Origin: Candidatus Cloacimonadota bacterium
GTDB taxonomy: Bacteria; Cloacimonadota; Cloacimonadia; Cloacimonadales; TCS61
Direction: 5' to 3'
Length of the DNA: 59,114 nucleotides
NCBI GenBank assembly: GCA_023137125.1
Contig: JAGLPW010000009.1
Location: forward strand, 1 to 59,114
This document shows positions 1 through 8,692 of the stretch, piece after piece. Below the pieces are notes generated by a model, which was given only the letters and a program-made list of their open reading frames with translations, was not told the origin of the DNA and made no database searches. The stretch's first letter is position 1. Every line of letters starts with the position of its first letter. Position numbers and translations under genes: made by a program.

Positions 1-419
1 CCTGCCAATACAGAGTTATATCCTGCAGTTTGTAAGATATGATGGATAAGACTTACTGTTGTGCTTTTACCATTGGAACCTGTTATTGCAATTATCTTGC
101 TGTGTGGATGCTTTATTCTAAAGCTGAATTCTATCTCACTTATGATCTCAATATTTTGTTTTTCAGCTTCCTTAAAAATTGGTATGTTTCCTGGAATTCC
201 AGGACTTAATATCAGCACTTCATTATTAAGGAGTTTTTCTGTATGTCCCCCAAATTCACATTGAAATGAATCTTTAATTCTTTTAGAATTGGTTATCTCG
301 CTTTCAGCCCTTTTCTCGCTGATAAATGCAATTCCACCAAGCTCTTTGATCTTTACAGCTGCGGAAAATCCGCTTCTTGCCATTCCAAGAATTCCAAATT
401 TCCTATTTATTACTTTCAT
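1..419 (-). CDS. murD: MurD, UDP-N-acetylmuramoyl-L-alanine:D-glutamate ligase (5' part only)
   Basis: Adds D-glutamate to UDP-MurNAc-L-Ala in the cytoplasm. I translated the minus strand from ATG at 419. It starts MKVINRKFGILGMARSG, a Rossmann-like N-terminal domain, and reaches the Mur-ligase ATP loop AITGSNGKSTT about 110 residues in. The window edge then cuts it, so only about 139 residues are visible and the ORF track does not list it as a gene. The start lies 3 bases past the mraY stop, with an AGGTAGGAA ribosome site overlapping the mraY end, so it is the next gene of the dcw operon. The gene order and P-loop make the call firm. MurC is the only nearby alternative and fits the position less well. 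Confidence 0.93.
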   Translation of the reverse strand, partial: MKVINRKFGILGMARSGFSAAVKIKELGGIAFISEKRAESEITNSKRIKDSFQCEFGGHTEKLLNNEVLILSPGIPGNIPIFKEAEKQNIEIISEIEFSFRIKHPHSKIIAITGSNGKSTTVSLIHHILQTAGYNSVLA

Positions 420-422
420 TTC

Positions 423-1538
423 CTACCTGAGTTTTAAAGTTGCAAGAGCAACACCTACAAGAAGTGCAGCTACTATCCAGAACCTGATCACGATCTTTTC
501 TTCTGAAATGCCTTTTAATTCGTAATGATGATGAATTGGAGCACAAAGAAAGACTCTTTTCCCGGTGCCTGTTTTAATTCTTGTATATTTAAAGTAATAA
601 CGTTGAATAATTGTAGAAAGAGCTTCAATTACAAATACACCACCAACAATTGCAAAGAATATCTCTTCTCTAAGCAGCACAGCAAGAACGGCTAACATTC
701 CACCCAAAGAAAGTGAGCCTGTATCTCCAAGTATTATCTGGGCGGGTTTTACATTATACCACAAAAATCCTAGCATTGTTCCAATAAGAGCGGCAATAAA
801 TACTGTAAGCTCCCCAGCATTCTGAATAAAATCTAAGTTTAAATATCCTGCTAAAACAAAGTTACCCTTAATGTAAGCCATTATGCCAAGTCCCAGAGCA
901 GCTATAGCAACTGTTCCACCGGCCAAACCGTCTAATCCATCTGTTAAATTTACCGCATTTGAAGTAGCTGTGACCATAAAAACAACAAATGGAATGAAAA
1001 GGAGTTTCAATTGAATTGAACTACCTTTGAGAAATGGTAAGTTTATTTTCGTGATAATATCCGGGTTTTGAGCACCGTAATATAAAGCAAACCCGATAAG
1101 CAAGCCTAGCGTGATCTGAGCAAGTAGTTTATATTTTGCAATCAATCCTTTTTTTGCATATAAAAAATTCTTGAGGTAGTCATCAAGAAAACCGGTTGCA
1201 CCTAACCAGATAGTAGTAATTATCATGATAAGTACGTAGCTATTTACGAGATTATTCCATAATAATACAGATAGCAAAATACTGCATATTACTATAAGAC
1301 CACCCATTGTAGGTGTTCCTTCTTTTTCTTTATGTGAAATTGGAACGTACTCATTAATACTTTCAACAGCTTGGTGTTTCTTTAACATTTTAATAAACTT
1401 GGGTCCTAACAATATCGAGAAAAATATTGCGGTTATAAAAGCTGCGATAGATCGGAAAGTAACATACTGAAATACTCTAAATAAGTTGTATCCGAACAAT
1501 TCCGTATTGGCTAAAGGGGCAAAAAGGTGATAAAACAT
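423..1538 (-). CDS. mraY: MraY, phospho-N-acetylmuramoyl-pentapeptide transferase
   Basis: Integral membrane enzyme that transfers phospho-MurNAc-pentapeptide to undecaprenyl phosphate, giving lipid I. At 371 residues it has the usual length and about ten hydrophobic segments. Family signatures are visible: DDYLKN in the first cytoplasmic loop, NAVNLTDGLDGLAGG, GDTGSLSLGG and the histidine cluster APIHHHYEL near the C-terminus. It follows the murE-murF stop by 3 bases and precedes murD by 3 bases, so translation is probably coupled along the operon. All expected catalytic aspartates appear present and nothing is odd. Confidence 0.97.
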   Translation of the reverse strand: MFYHLFAPLANTELFGYNLFRVFQYVTFRSIAAFITAIFFSILLGPKFIKMLKKHQAVESINEYVPISHKEKEGTPTMGGLIVICSILLSVLLWNNLVNSYVLIMIITTIWLGATGFLDDYLKNFLYAKKGLIAKYKLLAQITLGLLIGFALYYGAQNPDIITKINLPFLKGSSIQLKLLFIPFVVFMVTATSNAVNLTDGLDGLAGGTVAIAALGLGIMAYIKGNFVLAGYLNLDFIQNAGELTVFIAALIGTMLGFLWYNVKPAQIILGDTGSLSLGGMLAVLAVLLREEIFFAIVGGVFVIEALSTIIQRYYFKYTRIKTGTGKRVFLCAPIHHHYELKGISEEKIVIRFWIVAALLVGVALATLKLR

Positions 1539-1541
1539 TTT

Positions 1542-4307
1542 TTAAATCCTTCCTATTATTTTTTCTAATTTAATTCCATGAGAAGCTTTTATCAGGACAA
1601 CTGCATTTTGTGGAAATTTCTCCAGTATTCCTGATAACAATAATTTATCGACATCTTCAAAATGTGCATCAGCACTGAACGCACGTGATATATTTCCAAC
1701 AGATATCAACTGTTTATAATTCATCTCTTTAAGCACGATCAACATATTTTTGTGCAATTCTTTTGTCAATTTCCCAAGCTCCAGCATATCTCCTAAGATT
1801 GCATAATGAGGTTTTCCCTTTTCGTATTCATTCCAGAATTCAATTGCTGCTTTCATAGAATCCGGGTTAGCATTATAACAATCTACCAGAAGCGTTTTCC
1901 CATTTTGTTTGATGATCTCCATTCTTTGAGAAATTTGAAGTGGTTTATTCAATCCGGTTTGGATCACTCTTTTGCTGATCTGCAATTGTAAAGAAATGGC
2001 AATTGCGATTCCGGCATTTAGAGAGTAGTCTTTAAATGGGGTTGGAATAAAAAACTCCGTCTCATTTACATTGAATTTGGTAATATCCTTTTCTGTGTGA
2101 ATATCAGTAAATCTGAAATCAGAATCTGGGGAAGAGCCAAAGGAAATTCCTGAAAATTTCTTAAATCTATCATCATCTGCAGGAAAGAATTTTTCTTTAA
2201 GATCGTATTGGAAAAGTGCTGTTTTCTCTTTGAATACGCCCAATTCATCTTTTAAGAATTCAAGGTGTGAAGCTCCAATAGAAATGATAACACCAATATC
2301 CGGTTTTGTGATCTCGGTTAACTTCTCAATTTCCCCAAATTGATTTGTTCCAAGTTCTAAAACTGAATATTTGTATCTGGGATCTAGTCGGAAGATCGTT
2401 TTAGGAACACCAACAAGATTATTTTCATTCCCGAAAGTTTTATGTGTTAGAGCAATTTCAGATAGGATATTATAAAGATATTCTTTCATCGTAGTTTTAC
2501 CAAAGCTTCCGGTTAAAGCAATTGTGGTCAGATCGAACTGACTTTTATAGATCTTTGCCAAAAGTGCATAAGCTTCTAATGTGTCTTTTACACGAATGAT
2601 ATTTGCAGAGCTGCTTTGGTAATCCATACTTACAACTGCCCAGCAATTTTTCTTTTTTAGTATTTTCTCAACATAATCATGACCATCGAAATTTTCTCCC
2701 TTCAAAGCAAAGAACAGGGAATTCTCGTTTATAGAACGTGAATCGGTAGAAATATTTTCAATTAGAGGATGATCATTGATCACAAGATTGTGTTGAAAGA
2801 TAAGTTCAAGCTGAAGAGGATCTATTGGTAATGAAAGAAAATTATTGAAATCATACGAATGCAGAAGTGCATTTTCTGCTTCTTTAATGTCATCGAAGTC
2901 AAATCTTTTTCCATTGATCTCTTGATATTTCTCATGACCTTTTCCGGCAATAAGCACGATATCATTTTCTTTTGCAAAATTTATTGCAGTTTGAATGGCT
3001 CTTTTTCTATCACGGATTATCCAGAATGGGATATCTTCATCGGCATCTCTAATTATGTCGCGAATGATCTCTGCAGGTTCCTCATCACGCGGATTATCAT
3101 TTGTAATTATTATTCTATCAGCATATTTAGCCGCTTCCAGCATTTTAGGTCTTTTAGTTTTATCCCTGCTGCCTCCAGCTCCAAATACGCAGATAATTTT
3201 TTCTTTTTTGATCTCATTAAGAGTTTTAAGTACATTATTCAAAGCATCGGGAGTGTGAGCATAATCGATGTAAATTCCGATATTGCGGTCATTTATAACT
3301 TGCTGTAATCTGCCTTGAATGCAGCTGATCTTATTTATAGATTCAATAATCTGTGTAGAACTTGATTTTCCTAATAGATCTAGTGCTACAGAAAATGCGG
3401 TTGCAGTATTGAAAATATTGTATTTGCCTATTAAATTTGTTTTAAGTTGGAATTCTTTACCTTTGAAGCTTAGTTTGAAGTTTGAACCGGAAATACTGTA
3501 ATCATGTTCTCCAATACAAACTTCACCTTCTTTAAAAGAAATCCCATATTTGATGAATGAATATTTATTGTATAATCTCTCTCCGTGTTCATCATCAATA
3601 TTTATAAAAGCCCTATCAACATTTTCAAATAGCTTAAATTTTGTTTTTGCATATTCATTTAAAGTTATATGAAAATCAAGATGATCTTGAGTGAGATTTG
3701 TGAAAACTGCACTATGAAAATTTATTGCGAATGTTCTATCTAACGATAAAGCGTGCGATGAAACCTCCATGATCACAAATTCCACATTTTCATCGATCAT
3801 TTTGCAGAAGATAGTATTTAGATCTATGATATCCGGAGTGGTTCTTTCAGATGTATTTGTAACACCATTTATTGAGTAGCCCAGGGTTCCAATAAGACCA
3901 ACTTTATTGCCATTATCAATGAGAATATGCTCGATGATACTGCCAATAGTTGTTTTCCCATTTGTACCGGTTATTCCAATTATCTTCAACTTCTTGGAAG
4001 GATCATCATAAAATAGTGTTGCTAATAAAGCTGTAGCTTTTCGTGCATTTAATACAACTATCTGGGGAATATCAATTTCAAGTTCTCTTTCAACTATAAG
4101 TAGCTTTGCACCATTATCAACAGCTTTTTGAGCATAATCGTGTCCATCAACAATGAAACCGAAAATGCAAACAAAAACATAACCTTTCTTTATATTTCTG
4201 GAATCAGTTTGAACTCCGGAATATGTACTAATTGGATTAGTATTAATGCGCTCGATGAGAAGCTCATGTTTTTGCAATATCGTCGTGATCTCAGAAGTTG
4301 AGATCAT
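1542..4307 (-). CDS. murEF: MurE-MurF fusion, bifunctional muropeptide ligase
   Basis: One 921-residue polypeptide carries two consecutive cytoplasmic ligases of peptidoglycan precursor synthesis. The MurE half (about residues 1-480) has the ATP loop IIGITGTNGKTT, MEVSSHAL, TQDHLDFH, DYAHTPDAL and the substrate motif DNPRDE, which indicates meso-diaminopimelate as the added amino acid. The MurF half (about 487-921) has TDSRSI, ALTGSFGKTTMKEY and DCYNANPDSM and would add D-Ala-D-Ala. The ORF track starts at 4325, but ATG at 4307 makes an ATGA overlap with the ftsI stop and gives a typical MurE N-terminus (MISTSEIT), so I prefer it. No internal stop or frameshift is seen between the halves. MurE-MurF fusions are known in some phyla; here the fusion keeps the operon order. 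Confidence 0.95.
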   Translation of the reverse strand: MISTSEITTILQKHELLIERINTNPISTYSGVQTDSRNIKKGYVFVCIFGFIVDGHDYAQKAVDNGAKLLIVERELEIDIPQIVVLNARKATALLATLFYDDPSKKLKIIGITGTNGKTTIGSIIEHILIDNGNKVGLIGTLGYSINGVTNTSERTTPDIIDLNTIFCKMIDENVEFVIMEVSSHALSLDRTFAINFHSAVFTNLTQDHLDFHITLNEYAKTKFKLFENVDRAFINIDDEHGERLYNKYSFIKYGISFKEGEVCIGEHDYSISGSNFKLSFKGKEFQLKTNLIGKYNIFNTATAFSVALDLLGKSSSTQIIESINKISCIQGRLQQVINDRNIGIYIDYAHTPDALNNVLKTLNEIKKEKIICVFGAGGSRDKTKRPKMLEAAKYADRIIITNDNPRDEEPAEIIRDIIRDADEDIPFWIIRDRKRAIQTAINFAKENDIVLIAGKGHEKYQEINGKRFDFDDIKEAENALLHSYDFNNFLSLPIDPLQLELIFQHNLVINDHPLIENISTDSRSINENSLFFALKGENFDGHDYVEKILKKKNCWAVVSMDYQSSSANIIRVKDTLEAYALLAKIYKSQFDLTTIALTGSFGKTTMKEYLYNILSEIALTHKTFGNENNLVGVPKTIFRLDPRYKYSVLELGTNQFGEIEKLTEITKPDIGVIISIGASHLEFLKDELGVFKEKTALFQYDLKEKFFPADDDRFKKFSGISFGSSPDSDFRFTDIHTEKDITKFNVNETEFFIPTPFKDYSLNAGIAIAISLQLQISKRVIQTGLNKPLQISQRMEIIKQNGKTLLVDCYNANPDSMKAAIEFWNEYEKGKPHYAILGDMLELGKLTKELHKNMLIVLKEMNYKQLISVGNISRAFSADAHFEDVDKLLLSGILEKFPQNAVVLIKASHGIKLEKIIGRI

Positions 4308-6484
4308 TTTGCCGTTACAGTACATATATCTCCAAATTTAATATTAGATCCCGGTTTTATTGACTGGGCTGAGATGATACCATTACCACGGATCACCAGC
4401 TTTACACTGCTTCTATTTGATATGGCAATTGCCTTTCTTAAGGACAATCCTACAAGATCTGGCATTGCATATGCATCAACATTCAATTGCTCTGCATCCT
4501 GTTTATTGTCAAGATTAAGGATGATCTTCTCGTTTTTATCAAATGATGTATTTGGTTTGGGGTATTGATCCATTATTTTTCCAGTTTTATTTTCACCGGT
4601 TACGATGAAATTTATTCCCTCTTTTTTTAATGTTTTAATTGCCTTTTCTAATTGCAGACCGGTAACATCAGGAGCAAAAACAAACTTCTTATTATCTTCT
4701 TTCACATTTGCAATAACATCTGTATCCGGTAGATTAACTATTTTTTTTACTACATCTCTAAAGGTGGGAACTGCAGAAAGTGAAGCATAATATGAATATG
4801 ATTTGTAATCTGCTTCATCATATACAATTACCATAACATACTCCGGTTTATTTACAGGGAAGAAACCTGCAAAAATAGAGGTGTATTTTTCTTCTTCATA
4901 TCCAATTTTACCACTTATCGCTTTTTCGGAAGTACCTGTCTTTCCTGCTATTGTAAGATGTTCTAATTTTGTACCGGTAGCAGTTCCATAATCTACAACA
5001 CCTTTTAAGAAAACTTTTAATGTATCCAGAGATCTCTTATCAGAAATTTTCCGCATAACTTTTGGTTTATAGGATGTAATTATTTTGTTGTTTTTATCCC
5101 TTATCTCTTTTACCAGATGCGGCTGCATAACCTTTCCGCCATTAGCCAGCGAGCAATAAGCATTTGCCAACTGCAATGCACTCACAGAAATTTCCTGACC
5201 AAATGAGATAGAATGAAGCGAGAAACCCTGCCAGTCTTTCAGTTTCCTGAATATACCGGTTGCTTCACCCGAAATATTGGATCCTGTCTTGTGCCCGAAT
5301 CCCATTGCGATCATGCGCTCATAAAGAACCTTACTGCCAATTTTCTCAACTATCCGGCTAATTCCAACATTACTAGAATAAGCAATAATATCCTTAAAAC
5401 TGAGGGTTCTATATTTATGATCATCTTTAATGACCCGTTCTTCTTGTTCGTATTCCAGGTGATAATCTGTACAATCTATTATATCCGATGGCTCATAAAT
5501 ATCTTTTTCTAAAGCTAGAAGAGCTGTTATTGGTTTTAAAGTGGAACCCGGCTCAAACATGAAAGATGCAGCGATATTCGTAGCAGAACGGAGCTCTTTT
5601 GCAGATCTTCTTTTATGATCTTTACTAAGACCAGCCATTGCCAATATCTCACCTGTAAAGGGTTCCATCACAATACCAATTGCATTCTTAGCTTTATATT
5701 CTTTGAGACCAAGTATCAGCTTCTCTTCCAAGATCTCTTGAATTTCCATATCAATTGTGAGATAAATAGATTTACCTCTTTTAGCTGCTTTTTCTTTGAG
5801 GAAAAGAAGCGGGATTATCCTATTATTGGCATCGTAGATAGTTTCTCTCCAACCTACCTCTCCACAAAGCTGTTTATTATACGTTGCTTCAATTCCATTT
5901 TTTCCAATAGTAGTATAGATAGAGTTATCCGAATTTCCCCGTTTACTATCATCTATAATTCCTAAGAAATTGGCACCAAGTTTATCGTGAGGATATGTAC
6001 GTTTAATATTACTGAATGTGGCAACAAGACCCTTTATATTCTCTTTTATAAATTCCCGTTTAATAAGATGAAGCTGATTTTCTGAAATATCAGTTGTGAG
6101 ATATACACTGGAATAATGTGGTTCTTTATTTAACCGTTTCAGCAGAAATTTTTTCTTGGCTACGCTATTTTCTGAAATTATATTAGCAATTTTCTTAAAT
6201 ACTTCTTTAGAGGGTATCTCAGATCCTCTTTTGCAATCATCAATTATGGCTCGTCTGTCTACATCAAGCTGATAATATTTTACAGAGCTAACCAAAAGCT
6301 TTCCTTCACGATCATAAATATTACCACGGTTTGGTATCAAGATCTCTTTAGATGGATTTTGCCTTATCTGCACAGTTGCCTTTAGTTTATGAGCATCTAA
6401 TATTTGAATTGAAAATAGATAACCTATCCAGATAAGGATTAGGATAATGTTGAAACCTATGAAATATTTTATTCTTGTATTCAT
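4304..6484 (-). CDS. ftsI: FtsI/PBP3-type septal transpeptidase with PASTA domains
   Basis: Class B penicillin-binding protein of 726 residues, anchored by one N-terminal membrane helix (about residues 8-27), that crosslinks septal peptidoglycan. After the PBP dimer domain (RNPSKEILIPNRGNIYDREG region) the transpeptidase has the three active-site motifs: STLKPI (SxxK), YSSNVG (SxN) and AGKTGTSE (KTG). The C-terminus carries two PASTA-like repeats (FAPDVTGLQLEKAIKTL and MPDLVGLSLRKAIAIS), more common in Spo VD/PBP2x-like enzymes than in proteobacterial FtsI. It sits between ftsL-like and murE-murF and its stop overlaps the next start (ATGA). The call follows from motifs and position. Confidence 0.96.
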   Translation of the reverse strand: MNTRIKYFIGFNIILILIWIGYLFSIQILDAHKLKATVQIRQNPSKEILIPNRGNIYDREGKLLVSSVKYYQLDVDRRAIIDDCKRGSEIPSKEVFKKIANIISENSVAKKKFLLKRLNKEPHYSSVYLTTDISENQLHLIKREFIKENIKGLVATFSNIKRTYPHDKLGANFLGIIDDSKRGNSDNSIYTTIGKNGIEATYNKQLCGEVGWRETIYDANNRIIPLLFLKEKAAKRGKSIYLTIDMEIQEILEEKLILGLKEYKAKNAIGIVMEPFTGEILAMAGLSKDHKRRSAKELRSATNIAASFMFEPGSTLKPITALLALEKDIYEPSDIIDCTDYHLEYEQEERVIKDDHKYRTLSFKDIIAYSSNVGISRIVEKIGSKVLYERMIAMGFGHKTGSNISGEATGIFRKLKDWQGFSLHSISFGQEISVSALQLANAYCSLANGGKVMQPHLVKEIRDKNNKIITSYKPKVMRKISDKRSLDTLKVFLKGVVDYGTATGTKLEHLTIAGKTGTSEKAISGKIGYEEEKYTSIFAGFFPVNKPEYVMVIVYDEADYKSYSYYASLSAVPTFRDVVKKIVNLPDTDVIANVKEDNKKFVFAPDVTGLQLEKAIKTLKKEGINFIVTGENKTGKIMDQYPKPNTSFDKNEKIILNLDNKQDAEQLNVDAYAMPDLVGLSLRKAIAISNRSSVKLVIRGNGIISAQSIKPGSNIKFGDICTVTAK

Positions 6485-6518
6485 AAAAAATGCTCATTCG
6501 TTTGAATGAGCAATAACA

Positions 6519-6848
6519 TCACCTGGTGAGTGCTTCGGCTGAGGGGACAATGTAATCTATCAGGCGGAAAGTCTCTTTCTTATTGTTGAATTTAATATTG
6601 TGCACATTCTCATTGTCGGTAGGGAAGAACATATCCAGATTTTGTGAGGCAAGTCTTTGTATACGCTCGCGGGAACTTAGTTTACTGTTGAGGGTAATAA
6701 GATCTAAATTATTAACCTTTTGGGCTTGATAAAGCTCTCGGGCTGCATCAAGTTCACGTCCGTAAACTATGATCATGTGTTTATTACTATAATGACAAAA
6801 TATTGAGACTAAAATTAAAACAGCAATAACAATTACTTTCCAGTTCAT
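6519..6848 (-). CDS. ftsL: FtsL-like small bitopic division protein
   Basis: A 109-residue protein with one N-terminal membrane helix (about residues 4-20) followed by a periplasmic helical region rich in heptad-type spacing (ARELYQAQKVNNLDLITLNSKL) and an ERIQRLASQ segment typical of FtsL/DivIC. It lies between rsmH and ftsI, the standard place of ftsL, and its ATG overlaps the end of rsmH by 4 bases. FtsL sequences diverge strongly, so the call rests mainly on topology and synteny. The protein would act in the FtsQLB divisome subcomplex. Confidence 0.85.
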   Translation of the reverse strand: MNWKVIVIAVLILVSIFCHYSNKHMIIVYGRELDAARELYQAQKVNNLDLITLNSKLSSRERIQRLASQNLDMFFPTDNENVHNIKFNNKKETFRLIDYIVPSAEALTR

Positions 6849-7777
6849 AAAACCTCCCTCTTTTGGGCTATTCTAAGTTTCGCGCTTCTGGCACGCGGAT
6901 TATTTTCTATCTCCTGCGCTGTTGGAACGATCGGTTTTTTTGATAATATTCTAAGTGTTGCTTTTTTATCACAAACACATAATGGAAACTCAGGTGGACA
7001 GATGCACGATTTTGCTTCATATTTGAAGATGTTCTTAACAATTCTGTCTTCTAGACTATGATAAGAGATAACTACAATTCTACCACCGGGATTCAAAATT
7101 TTAATAGAGTCATTCAGTGCTGTTTCCAGAACTTCCATCTCTTTATTGATGTAGATCCGCAAAGCCTGGAAGATCCTCGCTTTAGCTTTAATGCTCTTAT
7201 GGGAAATTATGCAATTCTCAATTATATTAGATAACTGCAAGGTGGTTTCTATCTCTTCTTTATCTCTTTCTAAAACAATGCTTCTGGCAATTCTGGCAGC
7301 TTCTTTTTCTTCACCATATTTGCGGAATATTCTGGCGAGTTCTTCAAAAGAATAAGTATTAACCACTTCGGCTGCGGTAAGCTGAGAGTCCTGATCCATC
7401 CTCATATTCAATTTTCCATCACCGCTAAAGCTAAATCCTCGGGCAGGATCATTTATCTGATGAGATGAAACACCAAGATCAAAAAGTATACCATCAACCT
7501 TTTTTATTCTCTCAAGGGCAAGACCGGTTCTTATATTGGCAAAATTCTCTTTGATCATAATAAATTTTTCAGGATATTTTTCTTTCAAGACTTTACTTTG
7601 TTTAATTGAATCGGGATCCTGATCAAAAGCGAATAATTGTATATCTTTTCCACTTTCTAATATTGCGCGGGAATGCCCACCACCACCAAAGGTTGCATCT
7701 ACATAAATTTTGTCATCCTGCAGATCCAAAGCTTGTAGACATTCAGCTAATAATACCGGAACGTGGTACTGAGTCAT
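6845..7777 (-). CDS. rsmH: RsmH (MraW), 16S rRNA m4C1402 methyltransferase
   Basis: S-adenosylmethionine-dependent enzyme that N4-methylates C1402 of 16S rRNA. Its 310 residues match the family. The N-terminal motif YHVPVLLAECLQAL, the SAM loop VDATFGGGGHSRAIL, GILFDLGVSSHQ and VISYHSLEDRIVKN are all present, with the usual cysteine-containing tail (CICPPEFPLCVC). Its start ATG overlaps the mraZ stop by one base (TAATG), and its end overlaps ftsL by 4 bases. This is the second gene of the dcw operon. Confidence 0.97.
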   Translation of the reverse strand: MTQYHVPVLLAECLQALDLQDDKIYVDATFGGGGHSRAILESGKDIQLFAFDQDPDSIKQSKVLKEKYPEKFIMIKENFANIRTGLALERIKKVDGILFDLGVSSHQINDPARGFSFSGDGKLNMRMDQDSQLTAAEVVNTYSFEELARIFRKYGEEKEAARIARSIVLERDKEEIETTLQLSNIIENCIISHKSIKAKARIFQALRIYINKEMEVLETALNDSIKILNPGGRIVVISYHSLEDRIVKNIFKYEAKSCICPPEFPLCVCDKKATLRILSKKPIVPTAQEIENNPRARSAKLRIAQKREVL

Positions 7778-8217
7778 TATTGATAATCCATAGAATTAAA
7801 TTGTTTCCTGTGCTCTTCCAAACGTTTCTGACGGAATTGCTCGTAATTCTGCGGACTCCAAACAGAAATGTAATTTCCGGATCCTTTGATGATCACTTTA
7901 TCTTTGATATTGGCGATCTCCAAAAGCTCAGTACCAATTTTTATCCTGCCGTTCTTCTCCATCTTCTGCTCGGAAGAAGCAAATGTTCGCAAATTAGAAA
8001 GCAGTTGTTTATCGCGGTCGGTACCGTTTTTCAGGATCTCTATCTTATCATTCCAGTTATCCAGTGGATAGATAGCGATATCTGTATTTGGTCCTAATGT
8101 GATTACAACAGTTTGCTTTGCCTGTGTGCTGAATTTCTTCTTGAAAGCGGCAGGAATTGTGATCCATTTAAGTTTGTTAACCGAGTTCTTAAATGTGCCT
8201 AAGAATTCACCCGACAT
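7777..8217 (-). CDS. mraZ: MraZ, transcriptional regulator of the division/cell-wall operon
   Basis: An AbrB-like DNA-binding protein that in other bacteria represses its own dcw operon and can influence RsmH. The ORF track begins at 8301, but ATG at 8217 has a strong AAGGAGG site eight bases upstream and gives the standard start MSGEFLGTFKNSVNKLKW. The resulting 146 residues fit the family. Two SpoVT-AbrB-like halves are recognisable (WITIPAAFKKKF near 20-35 and GRIKIGTELLEIANI near 85-105). It is the first gene of the cluster and overlaps rsmH by one base. Confidence 0.95.
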   Translation of the reverse strand: MSGEFLGTFKNSVNKLKWITIPAAFKKKFSTQAKQTVVITLGPNTDIAIYPLDNWNDKIEILKNGTDRDKQLLSNLRTFASSEQKMEKNGRIKIGTELLEIANIKDKVIIKGSGNYISVWSPQNYEQFRQKRLEEHRKQFNSMDYQ

Positions 8218-8520
8218 CACAACCTCCTTAATCGTTTGAGTAAAAATGAGAATCTTTGAGAACTTCTGGGTCAAACGTGAGACGAATCTGGGGAAAGTCA
8301 AGTTTTTTCTGAGCTTATATGAGTTTTTATTATATTTATTTATATATATTTATCAGTTTTCAACTGGTTTGTTATCAGTTTTCACATGGTTTGTCATTTT
8401 CTGTCAGATGGTTTGTCATTTTTGGGTGGCAGCAGTTTGTCATATTTCAATTTTCAGCTCGAGCTCCGGGAGTGTTTTCAAAACAAAAAGTGGCAGCAGT
8501 TTGTCATTTTATGACAAACC

Positions 8521-8566
8521 CGTGCCACAATTCTTTTCAATTAATCGTACAATAAATAATGTTTAT
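8521..8566. repeat. 46-base copy of the sequence at the downstream end of the Mu-like module
   Basis: This stretch starts CGTGCCACAATTCTTTTCAA and aligns without gaps to 13893-13938, with 39 of 46 bases identical by eye. The second copy covers the end of the winged-helix gene of the Mu-like module. The copies sit on either side of two secreted-protein genes and may mark a transposon end or an earlier insertion. Confidence 0.55.
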
Positions 8567-8596
8567 TATTAAATTATAATTAAAATTAGAAAAAGA

Positions 8597-8623
8597 TTGA
8601 CATTTTCTCATCAAGAATAATAT
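8597..8623 (+). promoter_or_regulatory. Possible sigma-70 type promoter of the FG-GAP gene
   Basis: TTGACA at 8597-8602 is followed after 15 bases by TAATAT at 8618-8623, about 70 bases before the ATG at 8693. The -35 box is perfect but the spacer is 2 bases short, so this is a suggestion only. Confidence 0.35.
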
Positions 8624-8692
8624 TTAATATAAATTATCAACTATGAAAATTAGATTATCAAATATTTTTAACGCACAAAATGGAGTAATTTA

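Larger units (their letters stand above)
8218..8692. other. Intergenic region between mraZ and the FG-GAP gene, with repeat copies
   Basis: A 475-base divergent intergenic region that must hold the dcw promoter on the minus strand. ORFs in the track here are low-complexity shadows. Between about 8385 and 8535 it carries several copies of the hairpin repeat family found elsewhere, in both orientations: TGGTTTGTCATTTT, GTGGCAGCAGTTTGTCAT twice, and ATGACAAACCCGTGCCAC. The inverted copies around 8490-8528 could fold on each other. No gene is seen. Confidence 0.6.

Noticed and set aside
2859-3308. 149-codon plus-strand ORF inside murE
   Set aside because: It is the antisense shadow of a strongly conserved gene and lacks a ribosome site.
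8218-8300. MraZ-box repeats (TGGG-type) upstream of mraZ
   Set aside because: TGGG, GTGAG and TGGGG occur on the opposite strand with 10 and 12 base spacing, but they do not keep the regular period of known MraZ boxes well enough to call.
8246-8572. 108- and 78-codon plus-strand ORFs upstream of the FG-GAP gene
   Set aside because: They translate the hairpin repeat copies and AT-rich DNA, have no ribosome site, and overlap the mraZ promoter region.
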